Assembly (NCBI GenBank): GCA_965200115.1
Contig: OZ241336.1
Location: 3,162,001-3,226,000, forward strand
Length of the DNA: 64,000 nt
Source: JAPOUP01 sp026708635
Lineage (GTDB): Bacteria > Pseudomonadota > Alphaproteobacteria > Rhodobacterales > Rhodobacteraceae
Direction of reading: 5' to 3'
Under the pieces are notes generated by a model. It had not been told where the DNA came from. It was given only the letters and a program-made list of their open reading frames with translations, and did no database searches. Shown piece by piece: positions 8,546 to 17,676 of this stretch (position 1 is the first letter of the stretch; each line of letters begins with the position of its first letter). Both the position numbers and the translations under genes were made by a program.

Positions 8546-10147
8546 ATGCGCGACCTCGCCCGGACGCCCCTTGCTCCGCTCCCTGAAAGGGCGGTGGAGG
8601 CCGTGGGGCTCGTCAATGTCACCAAACGCTTTCCCGGCGTCGTGGCGGTTGACGATGTCTCGCTGGGGATCCGGTCGGGGGAAGTGCGCGTCCTTTTGGG
8701 AGAGAACGGGGCCGGCAAGTCGACCATCGTTGGAATGCTTGCCGGTCTTCAACTGCCTGACGAGGGACATCTGACGGTGAACGGCGCGCCCGTGCGGCTC
8801 ACGTCCCCATTCGAAAGTATCGCGGCAGGCATCAATACGGTGTTCCAGCATGTCATGCTAGTGCCGACCCTTACGGTTTTTGAGAATCTTGTTTTAGGCG
8901 ATGCATGGTGGCACAGGCCACCGCGTGCCGTGATCGAGGAGCGTATTACGGAACTCCGGCGCGATTTTGGCCTGCGGGTTCCGCTGGATGCCATCATCGG
9001 TGATCTGTCCTTGGGCGAACAGCAGCAGATCGAGATTGCGCGCGCGCTTCTACGCGACAGCCACATCCTGATTCTGGATGAGGCGACGTCGATGTTGACG
9101 CCCCGGGGTGCCGACGAGTTGGGTGAACGGATGCGGCGTCTGGCCGAGCGTGGGCTGGCGGTCGTGTTCATCACCCACAAGCTGGGAGAGGCCTACCGGT
9201 TTGGAGACCGGATCAGCGTGTTGAAACAAGGCCGGTTAGCCGGAGAAATCTCGCCGGACGCTCTTGGCGCGATGTCGGAGAAAGACGCCGTGGACGAAAT
9301 GGTGCGGCTCATGTTCGGCTCATGCGATACCGGCGCGCCTCCTATGGCCCGCCCAAGCCGTCCGCGCGGGGCGTGCTGTCTGAAGGTCTCGGGCCTCTCG
9401 ACCCGGGGCGGCGTCGAGGAAATGGCGTTGTCGGATATCTCGCTGGAGGTATTTGCCGGAGAAATCCTTGGCGTGGCCGGGATCGATGGCAACGGCCAGA
9501 AACAGATGGCCGAGGCAATTGCAGGACAACGTCCGGTAACGGCGGGCATAGTCGAGCTTGAGGGGCGGAACGTCACACGGGACAGTGTCGGTAAGCGGCG
9601 CGAACTTGGGCTGAGATATCTGACCGATGATCGCCTGATGGAAGGCTCTGTTGGCCTGTTTGCGGTCTCCGAGAATACGGTTTTGAAGGAGATAGGCGCG
9701 CCTCCGTTCTGGAACCATGGGTTTGAACGGCCCGCCCGAATTGCCGCCCATGCCCGTGATCTGATTCAGCGGTTTTCCGTCCGGACGCCGGGAGAAGCTA
9801 CACCCATCGGGTATCTGTCTGGTGGCAATATCCAGAAGGTCCTACTGGGCCGGGAGTTGTCCGGTGCGGCAAAGGTTGTTGTGTTCAACAAGCCAACCTA
9901 TGGATTAGACATGCAGAATATCGCAGCCTCGCGTCAGCGCATTCGCGACATTGCCGAGGGCGGAATGTCCGTCTTGCTGATCTCGACCGATCTCGACGAA
10001 CTGCTCGAACTGGCGGACCGGATCGCCGTGATGGATCGCGGGCGTATCTGCGGCGTTCTTGATAACGATGCCGACCGTCCGTCGGAGATGCGCGCCGCCA
10101 TAGGCCGTCTTATGGTGGGTGAGGCACCCGCCGAGGTGGATGCATGA
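8546..10147 (+). CDS. ABC transporter ATP-binding protein, duplicated domains (nucleoside/vitamin type)
   Basis: This 533-aa protein contains two fused nucleotide-binding domains. The first has a perfect Walker A (GENGAGKST near 52), signature LSLGEQQQIEIARALL near 152 and Walker B ILILDEATS; the second has a degenerate Walker A (GIDGNGQKQ near 314) and signature LSGGNIQKVLLGREL, the pattern of sugar/nucleoside ABC ATPases such as RbsA or NupO. It powers uptake with the BMP-type binding protein and two permeases, with which it is tightly packed (8-bp gap before, 4-bp overlap after). Confidence 0.92.
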   Translation: MRDLARTPLAPLPERAVEAVGLVNVTKRFPGVVAVDDVSLGIRSGEVRVLLGENGAGKSTIVGMLAGLQLPDEGHLTVNGAPVRLTSPFESIAAGINTVFQHVMLVPTLTVFENLVLGDAWWHRPPRAVIEERITELRRDFGLRVPLDAIIGDLSLGEQQQIEIARALLRDSHILILDEATSMLTPRGADELGERMRRLAERGLAVVFITHKLGEAYRFGDRISVLKQGRLAGEISPDALGAMSEKDAVDEMVRLMFGSCDTGAPPMARPSRPRGACCLKVSGLSTRGGVEEMALSDISLEVFAGEILGVAGIDGNGQKQMAEAIAGQRPVTAGIVELEGRNVTRDSVGKRRELGLRYLTDDRLMEGSVGLFAVSENTVLKEIGAPPFWNHGFERPARIAAHARDLIQRFSVRTPGEATPIGYLSGGNIQKVLLGRELSGAAKVVVFNKPTYGLDMQNIAASRQRIRDIAEGGMSVLLISTDLDELLELADRIAVMDRGRICGVLDNDADRPSEMRAAIGRLMVGEAPAEVDA

Positions 10148-11235
10148 CTGCAAGTGATGCACAGATCGCCGCGACACATTCCGAAGGGCCGACCGAGGTT
10201 CAAAGAGAAGCACGGTCGGGACGTTTCGTGGCAATGACGCTTGGCCCGATAGTTGCCGCAGTCGTGACCTCCGGACTGATCCTTATCTCGTTCGGGATCA
10301 ACCCAATAACCTACTATATATTCGTGATCGAGCGTGGCCTGTTCTCCGGTCTGGGGTTGGAACAGACGCTGACGCGCATGGCCCCGCTTCTGTTTCTGGC
10401 CGCAGGTCTGATCGTGGCGTTCCGGGCAGGCATCTGGAACCTGGGCGTCGACGGTCAGTTCCTTCTGGGGGCTGTTGCCTCGGCTGCTCTGGCACCCGCA
10501 TTACTTGGCGTATTGCCCGGATGGTTCGTCCTTTTGGTTGGTTTCGCACTGGCCGGGCTGGTCGGAGCTGTCTGGTCCGTTCTTCCGGCTCTCTTGCGCG
10601 CCTATCAGGGCGTGAACGAGATTATAACGACGCTGATGATGACCTTTCTAGGTGTTTCGCTTGCGAATGTGTTAGTGAAACTGGTCTTCCTGGATCCGGA
10701 AACCACCGTCCCGCAGACGCGTACGATCCCCGTCTCGGACCGGCTGCCGCGCCTGTTCGACAGCACGATCTCATCCGGCCTCATCTGGGCCGTCGCCGCA
10801 GTGCTGCTGGTCCATGTGATGATGACCCGGACGGCATTTGGCCTGAAGCTTCGCACAGTTGGCGCCAACCCACACGCGGCCGCCCACGCGGGACTATCGG
10901 TTCCGCGCCTGACCGTTGCGGTCTTCGCGATTTCTGCGGCCTTCACTGGACTTGCGGGCGCCTCGGAGATTCTGGGTGTGAATGGCAACGTGCGCGCCGA
11001 CTGGAACCCGGCCTACGGGTTGATGGTGATCCCGCTTGTCTTCCTTGCCCGTTTTCACGGGATCGGGTCGATCATCCTGATCTTCTTTTATTCCGTGCTT
11101 CTGATCGGTTCGGAAAGTGCGGCACGGCGGGTGGGTGTCCCACAGGATTTCACCCTTGTTCTGGTTGCCACTCTGCTGATCTTCTTGGGGCTCGCCGAAT
11201 GGCTGGATCACCGCCGCCGCAAGGGAGCGGGGTAA
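10144..11235 (+). CDS. ABC transporter permease, BMP/nucleoside type (subunit 1)
   Basis: The 363-aa protein is strongly hydrophobic with 8-10 predicted helices and carries the family segments FRAGIWNLGVDGQFLLGAV near 97, YQGVNEIITTLMMTF near 156 and MTRTAFGLKLRTVGANPHAAAHAG near 226. It belongs to the branched-chain/ribose-type permease family used with BMP binding proteins. Its start overlaps the ATPase stop (ATGA) and the next permease begins 3 bp after its stop. Confidence 0.92.
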   Translation: MTASDAQIAATHSEGPTEVQREARSGRFVAMTLGPIVAAVVTSGLILISFGINPITYYIFVIERGLFSGLGLEQTLTRMAPLLFLAAGLIVAFRAGIWNLGVDGQFLLGAVASAALAPALLGVLPGWFVLLVGFALAGLVGAVWSVLPALLRAYQGVNEIITTLMMTFLGVSLANVLVKLVFLDPETTVPQTRTIPVSDRLPRLFDSTISSGLIWAVAAVLLVHVMMTRTAFGLKLRTVGANPHAAAHAGLSVPRLTVAVFAISAAFTGLAGASEILGVNGNVRADWNPAYGLMVIPLVFLARFHGIGSIILIFFYSVLLIGSESAARRVGVPQDFTLVLVATLLIFLGLAEWLDHRRRKGAG

Positions 11236-11238
11236 GTC

Positions 11239-12174
11239 ATGGAAGCCCTGCTGACAGCTGCTTTTCTGTCGTCACTCCTGACCGGCGCAATTGTAGCCGG
11301 TATCCCGCTTTTGCTTGCGGGCCTTGGTGAGCAGATGTCGGAAAAAGCCGGTGTCCTGAATATCGGGATCGAAGGGATGATGATCTTCGGTGCCTACCTC
11401 GGCTTTCTGACGGCGTGGAGTGCTGAAAACATTTGGCTGGGTTTTCTGGGCGGCATGACGGGGGGCATGATCGTTGCGGCGCTTATGACGCTTCTCTGTG
11501 TGAGGCTTGGTTTGAACCAGATTGTTGTCGGCATCGGCCTGACGCTGGGGGCCGAGGGGCTGACATCGCTTCTGCACCATTTCCAGTTCTCGCGAACCTA
11601 CCCGCGCCTGCCCGCCCCTTCGCGGATTGATCTGCCGATACTCACCGATCTGCCAGTGATCGGGCCGTCCCTTTTCGGGCACCATCCGATGGTCCATCTC
11701 GCGCTGATCGGTGTGATAGTCCTCGCTTGGGCCTACCGCCGCACGAACCTTGGTCTGACACTGCGCGCGGCGGGCGAGAAACCGGCCGCACTGGATGTGG
11801 CGGGCGGTCATGTGGTTCTGCTCCGTACGGCCGCGGTCCTGTTCACGGGCGCCATGGCGGGCCTCGGCGGCGCGTATATGGCCAATGTCGCGGCAGGGTT
11901 ATTCATCCCGTTCATGACCGGTGGGGCAGGGTTCATCGGGATCGTTCTGGCGATGCTGGCCCGGGGTCGCCCTGTCTGGGTCCTAATCGGTGCGCTGATC
12001 TTTGGTGCGGCATTGTCGCTGACCACCGCACTTCAGGTCGCGGGCTCGAACGTTCCCACGGATGTGATCCAGATGCTTCCCTTCGCCGCCGTCATGCTGG
12101 TGCTTGTCATCTGGGGCCGAAAGGCGCGCCTGCCCGCGGCACTTGGGTTACCATACGAACGCGGGGCACGCTGA
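11239..12174 (+). CDS. ABC transporter permease, BMP/nucleoside type (subunit 2)
   Basis: The 311-aa integral membrane protein pairs with the preceding permease. It has the typical EKAGVLNIGIEGMMIFGAY motif near 34, LNQIVVGIGLTLGAEGL near 92 and a C-terminal ALQVAGSNVPTDVIQMLPF segment. It completes a BMP-ABC importer made of genes 7521-12174. A short 26-bp gap with a strong agggag site separates it from the 4-pyridoxolactonase gene, supporting one transcript and a functional link to B6. Confidence 0.92.
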   Translation: MEALLTAAFLSSLLTGAIVAGIPLLLAGLGEQMSEKAGVLNIGIEGMMIFGAYLGFLTAWSAENIWLGFLGGMTGGMIVAALMTLLCVRLGLNQIVVGIGLTLGAEGLTSLLHHFQFSRTYPRLPAPSRIDLPILTDLPVIGPSLFGHHPMVHLALIGVIVLAWAYRRTNLGLTLRAAGEKPAALDVAGGHVVLLRTAAVLFTGAMAGLGGAYMANVAAGLFIPFMTGGAGFIGIVLAMLARGRPVWVLIGALIFGAALSLTTALQVAGSNVPTDVIQMLPFAAVMLVLVIWGRKARLPAALGLPYERGAR

Positions 12175-12200
12175 CGCCCCAAAAAACAGGGAGAAAGATC

Positions 12201-13007
12201 ATGACCGAAACCAAGGTTTACCTGCTCGATGGAGGATCTCTGGTCCTCGACGGGTTCCACATCTGGTGGAACAAGGGACCGGGGGGCGAGGTCCGCTTTC
12301 CCGTCTATTCGGTTCTGATCGAACATGCCGAGGGCAACTTCCTGGTCGATACCGGCTATGACTATGACCATGTCCAGAAGGTTCTGCCCTTCGAGAAACC
12401 GATCCAGACCGAGCAACAGACGATTCCGGGCGCGCTCAAGCTTCTTGGGATGGAGCCCAAGGACATCGGCGTGGTCTTCAACAGCCACTTCCATTTCGAC
12501 CATGTGGGCGGGAATAAGTTCTTCCCCCACGCGAAGAAGATTTGCCACAAGGACGAGTTGGCCCAGTCGGCGACCCCGCAGCCGTTCGAGGTGCTGGGCT
12601 ACTCGGACATGACCTTCAACGCCGAAGCCGCCGAGGCGCGGGGGATGGCGGACCAGCTTACCGCAGGGCAGTCATCGGCGAACACGAAGTACGAGTTTGT
12701 CGATGGCGATGTGGAACTGGCCAACGGTGTGAAGCTGATCTTTACCCCCGGTCACGCGATCGGTCATTACTCACTTTATGTAGAACTGGCGAACCGCAAA
12801 CCAATGCTCTTTACGTTGGACGCGGCCTATACACGCAGAAGCTACGAAGAACGGATCAACGCAGGCTTCCATATAGATCCGATCGCTGGTGTCGAAAGCA
12901 TGAAGAAGCTCAAGAAGATCGAGGAAGAGACCGGCGCGGAAGTGCTCTTTTCTCACGATATGGAGAGTTTCCAGAATTACCGAACCGGCGTGAACGCCTA
13001 TAGCTAA
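12201..13007 (+). CDS. 4-pyridoxolactonase
   Basis: The 268-aa metallo-beta-lactamase-fold protein has the dinuclear zinc motif His96-x-His98-x-Asp100-His101 (NSHFHFDHVGG) and further ligands in TPGHAIGHYS near 188 and LDAAY near 214. Its N-terminus (KVYLLDGGSLVLDGFH, then a GGEVRFPVYSVLIEHAEG segment) agrees closely with remembered Mesorhizobium loti 4-pyridoxolactonase, which hydrolyses 4-pyridoxolactone to 4-pyridoxate. The frame is open further upstream, but the ATG at 12201 has the ribosome site and the family start. It precedes ppaT and the pyridoxal 4-dehydrogenase, the enzymes before it in the pathway. An acyl-homoserine lactonase is the less likely alternative. Confidence 0.9.
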   Translation: MTETKVYLLDGGSLVLDGFHIWWNKGPGGEVRFPVYSVLIEHAEGNFLVDTGYDYDHVQKVLPFEKPIQTEQQTIPGALKLLGMEPKDIGVVFNSHFHFDHVGGNKFFPHAKKICHKDELAQSATPQPFEVLGYSDMTFNAEAAEARGMADQLTAGQSSANTKYEFVDGDVELANGVKLIFTPGHAIGHYSLYVELANRKPMLFTLDAAYTRRSYEERINAGFHIDPIAGVESMKKLKKIEEETGAEVLFSHDMESFQNYRTGVNAYS

Positions 13008-13018
13008 GGGATGCTGCC

Positions 13019-14197
13019 ATGCGTTACCCCGAGACACGACCACCTGCCTTCACGCTGACCGCCGGACCGGTGGATGCCTATCCCGAGGTGCTTCGCGCCA
13101 TGGGGGCGACGGTTCTCTATGACTACGATCCGGCGTTTCAGGCCTATTACGAGGCCGTGGCCCGCAAGGCGCAAAAGGCGATGGAAACGGACGAGCCGCC
13201 GGTGATCCTGCAAGGCGAACCTGTGCTAGGCCTCGAGGCCACCGCAGCGTCGCTGATCGCCAAGGACGATGTAGTGCTCAATCTAACCTCAGGCGTCTAT
13301 GGTAAGGGGTTCGGCTACTGGGCCTCGCGTTATGCGGCGCGTGTCGATGAGATCGAGGTCGCTTATGACGACTGCATTGATCCAGAGGCGGTGCGGGAGC
13401 ATTTGAAGGCGCATCCCGAGACGAGGGTCGTCGCGGTCTGCCATCACGATACGCCCTCCGGCACATTGAACGACATCAATGCAATCGGGGCCGTGGCGGC
13501 GCAGGCGGGTGCGCTTCTGATCGTTGATGCGGTATCCTCTTGGGGCGGGATGAAGACCTCGCCCGGCGCCTGTCTCGCCGCGATCTACGTGACCGGTCCG
13601 AACAAATGTCTGGGCTGCCCGCCGGGACTGACGCTTGCCGCGGTGTCTGACGCCGCTTGGGCCAAGATGGAGGCGAACAAGGACGCACCTTTTGCCTCGA
13701 TGTTGTCCTTCACCGACTGGAAGAACGCTTGGAAGGCAGGCCGGCCCTTTCCATTCACCCCGTCGGTGGCTGAAATCAACGGATTGGACGCAGCGCTGGA
13801 CCGCTTTTTTGACGAGGGACCCGAAGCCGTATGGGCGCGCCATGCGCTGACGGCTGCGGCAACGCGTGACGGTGTGCGGGCGATGGGCATCGACATATGG
13901 CCGGCCCGGGAAGAGATTGCCTCGCCCACCTGCACGGCGGTGAAGATGCCGGGCGGGACCGACGCCGGTCCGATCATCGCCGAAGCCCGCGCGCGTTATG
14001 GCGTCAGCCTTTCGGCGGGCCGAGGCGAAACCTTGGGCAAGCTCATCCGTATCGGCCATATGGGGCCGACCGCGCAACCGATGTTTGCGCATGTCGCTGC
14101 CGCGGCGCTGGGCGGTGCCTTGGCTGCTCACGGGGTGGCCGTTGATATCGCCGCGGGTCTCGCGGCGGTTCAGGCCCGTCTCGATGCAGAGTACTGA
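13019..14197 (+). CDS. ppaT: Pyridoxamine--pyruvate aminotransferase
   Basis: The 392-aa class V aminotransferase agrees along its length with the Mesorhizobium loti enzyme as I remember it: LTAGPVDAYPEVLRAMG near 13, LYDYDPAF near 33, SGVYGKGFGYWA near 91, VCHHDTPSGT near 140 and the schiff-base segment TGPNKCLG with Lys196. It moves the amino group of pyridoxamine to pyruvate, giving pyridoxal and L-alanine; unusually it treats the pyridoxamine as substrate rather than cofactor. The late GRGETLGKLIRIGHMGPTAQP segment is also family-typical. Alanine-glyoxylate and serine-pyruvate aminotransferases are the nearest relatives and the main alternative. Confidence 0.9.
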   Translation: MRYPETRPPAFTLTAGPVDAYPEVLRAMGATVLYDYDPAFQAYYEAVARKAQKAMETDEPPVILQGEPVLGLEATAASLIAKDDVVLNLTSGVYGKGFGYWASRYAARVDEIEVAYDDCIDPEAVREHLKAHPETRVVAVCHHDTPSGTLNDINAIGAVAAQAGALLIVDAVSSWGGMKTSPGACLAAIYVTGPNKCLGCPPGLTLAAVSDAAWAKMEANKDAPFASMLSFTDWKNAWKAGRPFPFTPSVAEINGLDAALDRFFDEGPEAVWARHALTAAATRDGVRAMGIDIWPAREEIASPTCTAVKMPGGTDAGPIIAEARARYGVSLSAGRGETLGKLIRIGHMGPTAQPMFAHVAAAALGGALAAHGVAVDIAAGLAAVQARLDAEY

Positions 14198-14231
14198 ACA
14201 AACGAAAGACATACGAGGGGAGACAGATCAC

Positions 14232-14975
14232 ATGTCAGGAAAGCTCGACGGGAAATCCGCAATCGTCACCGGTGCGGCGCAAGGCATCGGCAAGGCCATT
14301 GCCAGGCGGCTGGCCGAAGATGGCGCCAGCGTCGTAGTCGCCGATATCAATGAAGGTGGCGCTAGGGCAGCCGCTGCCGATATCGGTCATGGGGCTGTAG
14401 GGGTGGCCTGTGACGTGTCCGACCCTGCGGCAGTCGATGCGTTGATCGAAGGTGCGGCCCGAGACGGAGCGCCCGATATCCTTGTAAACAACGCCGCGAT
14501 CGTGCCGTTCATCGCATGGGACGATGTTGACCTCGATCACTGGCGCAAGATCATCGAGGTCAATCTGACCAGCGTCTTCCTGACCTGCCGGAAGGCGACA
14601 GATATGATGCGCGCTGCGGGCCGAAAGGGCACCATCGTCAATATCGCGTCGAACACGTTCTTTGCGGGCACTCCCAACATGGCGGCCTATGTCGCCGCGA
14701 AGGGCGGGGTTATAGGGTTCACACGGTCCCTCGCCACGGAAGTGGGCAAGGACGGGATCAACGTCAACGCGGTTTCGCCCGGCCTGACCGAAAGCGACGG
14801 GGTTAAGGCAAGCCCCCATAACGAAGCATTCGGCTTTGTCGAAATGCTTCAGGCCATGCCCGGCAGGGGGCAGCCCGAGCAGATTGCGTCTGTCGTGTCA
14901 TTCCTGTGTTCCAAGGATGCAGGCTGGATGACTGGACAGACCGTCAACGTCGATGCGGGAATGGTGCGCTGGTGA
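14232..14975 (+). CDS. Pyridoxal 4-dehydrogenase (short-chain dehydrogenase)
   Basis: The 247-aa SDR has the NAD motif TGAAQGIGKAIA near 13, NNAAI near 88, catalytic Ser in IASNTF near 137 and Tyr-x3-Lys in AAYVAAKGG near 151. The stretches AWDDVDLDHWRKIIEVNLT and SPHNEAFGFVEMLQAM match my memory of the NAD-dependent pyridoxal 4-dehydrogenase of Mesorhizobium loti, which oxidises pyridoxal hemiacetal to 4-pyridoxolactone. A longer open frame begins at 13998 inside ppaT, but the ATG at 14232 follows gggagac and matches SDR N-termini. With genes 12201 and 13019 it gives pyridoxamine to 4-pyridoxate. Confidence 0.9.
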   Translation: MSGKLDGKSAIVTGAAQGIGKAIARRLAEDGASVVVADINEGGARAAAADIGHGAVGVACDVSDPAAVDALIEGAARDGAPDILVNNAAIVPFIAWDDVDLDHWRKIIEVNLTSVFLTCRKATDMMRAAGRKGTIVNIASNTFFAGTPNMAAYVAAKGGVIGFTRSLATEVGKDGINVNAVSPGLTESDGVKASPHNEAFGFVEMLQAMPGRGQPEQIASVVSFLCSKDAGWMTGQTVNVDAGMVRW

Positions 14976-15022
14976 TGCGCATGTACCGTCCTTCAATGTT
15001 CCCCTGAACAGGAGAGACTCAA

Positions 15023-16630
15023 ATGACTTATCTGCCCAATGAACTGTTCCGCGGATTGCCCGCGATACTTATGGCTTCTGCGTTCGTTGCAGGGCCGGCC
15101 CTGTCGCAGGATACGCCCGTCTCTGGCGGTACGCTGGTCGTCGCCAACGACACGGAACCGCGCAACCTCAATCCAGCCATCGTCGCATCGAACGGCGTGT
15201 TCTATATCTCATCGAAGATCGTCGAACCGCTGGCGGAGATGGACTATGATACCGGGCTGCGGCCCCTTCTGGCTGAAAGCTGGGAGGCATCGGATGATGG
15301 GCTGTCTTTTACGCTGAACCTGCGGGAGGGCGTTACATGGTCCGACGGAACGCCGTTCACTTCCGCCGACGTGGCCTTTTCCGCCATGCAGGTCTGGAAG
15401 GGGAAGCAGAATATCGGTCGCCAGATCTTCCGCAATCTTGATGCGGTCGAGGCACCGGATGACGCGACGGCCATCCTGCGGTTCTCCGAACCGACGCCGG
15501 GCCAGCTTATCGAAAATGCCTTGCCTGCGGTGACGGCAGTGTTGCCTGCGCATATGCTTGAGGGCGAAGATCTGGACGAGACACCCTACAACGCAGCACC
15601 TGTCGGAACCGGACCCTTCATCTTCGCCGAACACAAACCCGGCGAGCTTTATCGCCTTACCCGGAACGAAAACTACTGGCAGGACGGTCAGCCCTATCTT
15701 GACCAGATCGTCTATCGCGTTCTGCCCGATCCGGGTGCCAAAGCAGCGGCGCTAGAGACGGGCGACATTCACGTCACCGCATTCTCCGCAGTGCCGCTGA
15801 CGGATATGGCGCGTCTCGACGCCATCGACGGGATCAGCGTCATCCCGGGTGGATATGAGGGGATCACCTATAACATCACGCTGGACTTCAATCACCGGCG
15901 CGAGGAGCTGGGCAATCCATTGGTCCGCCAGGCCATTGCCCATGCGATCGATCAGGATTTCCTCGTGGATGTCGTTTTTCTTGGCTACGCGACTCCGGCC
16001 ACTGGTCCGGTGCCGCCAACGGCTCGGGACTTCTACACCGATGATACGATGACATACCCGTTCGACACGGCCCGTGCCGAAGAACTGCTAGACGAGGCGG
16101 GATATCCGCGCGGCGCTGACGGCACCCGATTCGGTCTGAGACTGCGCCCCGCTCCGTGGTTCCAGCAGACGCGGGACACCGGTGATTACGTGCGTCAGGC
16201 CCTCGCAGCCGTCGGTATCGAGGTCGAGATTGTCACAGCCGACCCCGGCGGCCACATCGCGGCCGTCTATACCGAGCATGATTACGACATTGCAATCGGC
16301 TCTCCCGTCTGGCGCAACGACCCTGCGATTTCCACGACGATCCTTTATCAGGGCGGTCTTGATGCCGGTGTGCCCTTCGCCAACCAGTGGGGATATGACA
16401 GCGCCGAGATGAACGATATCATCGCCCAAGGTATCTCGACACTGGATACGGAAGCGCGCACCGAAGTCTACAAGGACTTTCAGCGGTTGGCACAAAAAGA
16501 TCTGCCCATCCTTTTCCTGACCCATTTTACCTTCATAACGGTGGCACGGGACGAGGTTCGGAACGTGGCGAACAACCCGCGTTGGGCCACGTCAGGCTGG
16601 GCCGATACCTGGATCGCCGCAAATCAGTGA
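15023..16630 (+). CDS. ABC transporter substrate-binding protein, family 5 (peptide/opine type)
   Basis: The 535-aa secreted protein has a signal peptide (to about residue 28) and family-5 features: PRNLNPAIVASNGVFYISSKIVEPLAEMDYDTGLRPLLAESWE near 46-90 (clustered aromatic and acidic residues) and LREGVTWSDGTPFTSADV near 105. It should bind a solute in the periplasm for the Dpp-type permeases and ATPase that follow. Family-5 proteins bind peptides, nickel chelates, opines and sugars, so the ligand is open. An aggagag site precedes the ATG and its stop overlaps the first permease start (TGATG). Confidence 0.9.
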   Translation: MTYLPNELFRGLPAILMASAFVAGPALSQDTPVSGGTLVVANDTEPRNLNPAIVASNGVFYISSKIVEPLAEMDYDTGLRPLLAESWEASDDGLSFTLNLREGVTWSDGTPFTSADVAFSAMQVWKGKQNIGRQIFRNLDAVEAPDDATAILRFSEPTPGQLIENALPAVTAVLPAHMLEGEDLDETPYNAAPVGTGPFIFAEHKPGELYRLTRNENYWQDGQPYLDQIVYRVLPDPGAKAAALETGDIHVTAFSAVPLTDMARLDAIDGISVIPGGYEGITYNITLDFNHRREELGNPLVRQAIAHAIDQDFLVDVVFLGYATPATGPVPPTARDFYTDDTMTYPFDTARAEELLDEAGYPRGADGTRFGLRLRPAPWFQQTRDTGDYVRQALAAVGIEVEIVTADPGGHIAAVYTEHDYDIAIGSPVWRNDPAISTTILYQGGLDAGVPFANQWGYDSAEMNDIIAQGISTLDTEARTEVYKDFQRLAQKDLPILFLTHFTFITVARDEVRNVANNPRWATSGWADTWIAANQ

Positions 16631-17676
16631 TGACATCCGGGCCTGACACGCCCGGGGACACCAATTACGTTTCGCCTTCAGGGGCGGCGCGCTTCGCGAT
16701 TTTTCTGTTTCGGCGGATCGTGCAGGCCATCCCTGTTCTTATCCTTGTGGCGATCGGCGTGTTCGGATTGCTGGAATTGGCCGAGGGCGACGCGGTCGAT
16801 GCCTATCTTGCAGGGATCGGCGCGGGGGACGCAGGTCTTGCCGCGGAACTGCGCGACCGCTACGGAATCGGTGACGGTCCGGGCGCGCGGTTTCTGACCT
16901 ATGCGACTCGGCTTGCGCAGTTCGATCTGGGCAATTCCATTGCATTTTCGCGGGACGTCAGCGCGGTGATACTCGAACGGTTGCCGAACACGCTTCTGAT
17001 GATGATATCGGCGATCCTGCTGTCCGCCTCGATGGGCGTGCTTCTTGGCGGGATCGCGGCCATGCGCAAGGGTGGGGCATTGGACGCTGGCATCACTTTC
17101 GGTGCCTTGATCCTGAACGCAACGCCGGGATTCTGGCTGGGGCTCCTAGGTATCATCCTTTTTGCCGTCAAGTTACGTTGGCTGCCCATCGGCGGGCTGT
17201 CGACTCTCGATGCCGATTACGGCCCGGTGCGCGCAACGTTTGATGTGGCTCGTCATCTGATCCTACCCGTTTTCACCCTCGCGCTGACATATCTGGCGCT
17301 CTATGTCCGGCTGATGCGCGGGGCGATGATCGAGGTTGGTGAAAGCGGTTGGGTGCTGGCCGCCCGCGCCCGCGGCGTGCCAGAGCGTCAGGTGGTTTTG
17401 CGCCATATCGGGCGGCCCGCGCTTTTGCCCGTGGTCACGATGATCGGGCTCCAGTCGGGTACGCTTCTGGGCGGATCCGTGGTGATCGAAACGGTCTTCT
17501 CGATCCCCGGACTGGGTGCGCTCGCTTTCGAGGCGGTCAGCCAGCGCGACCTTCAGCTTCTGGCCGGGATCCTTCTGGCTGGAACGGTGCTTGTCGTCGT
17601 CGTGAATATCGTCGTCGATCTGGCATATGGCCTGCTTGACCCCCGTGTTCGGCTTGACGTCGGGGCAGTGACATGA
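16630..17676 (+). CDS. ABC transporter permease, DppB family
   Basis: The 348-aa permease has the DppB/OppB N-terminal segment FRRIVQAIPVLILVAIGVFGLLEL, a membrane core with LLMMISAILLSASMGVLLGGIAA, and the EAA-like loop GWVLAARARGVPERQVVLRHIGRPALLPV near 240. The start at 16630 overlaps the binding-protein stop by TGATG; a longer in-frame ATG at 16582 lies within that gene and is rejected. It pairs with the DppC-type permease at 17673, whose start again overlaps its stop. Confidence 0.9.
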   Translation: MTSGPDTPGDTNYVSPSGAARFAIFLFRRIVQAIPVLILVAIGVFGLLELAEGDAVDAYLAGIGAGDAGLAAELRDRYGIGDGPGARFLTYATRLAQFDLGNSIAFSRDVSAVILERLPNTLLMMISAILLSASMGVLLGGIAAMRKGGALDAGITFGALILNATPGFWLGLLGIILFAVKLRWLPIGGLSTLDADYGPVRATFDVARHLILPVFTLALTYLALYVRLMRGAMIEVGESGWVLAARARGVPERQVVLRHIGRPALLPVVTMIGLQSGTLLGGSVVIETVFSIPGLGALAFEAVSQRDLQLLAGILLAGTVLVVVVNIVVDLAYGLLDPRVRLDVGAVT

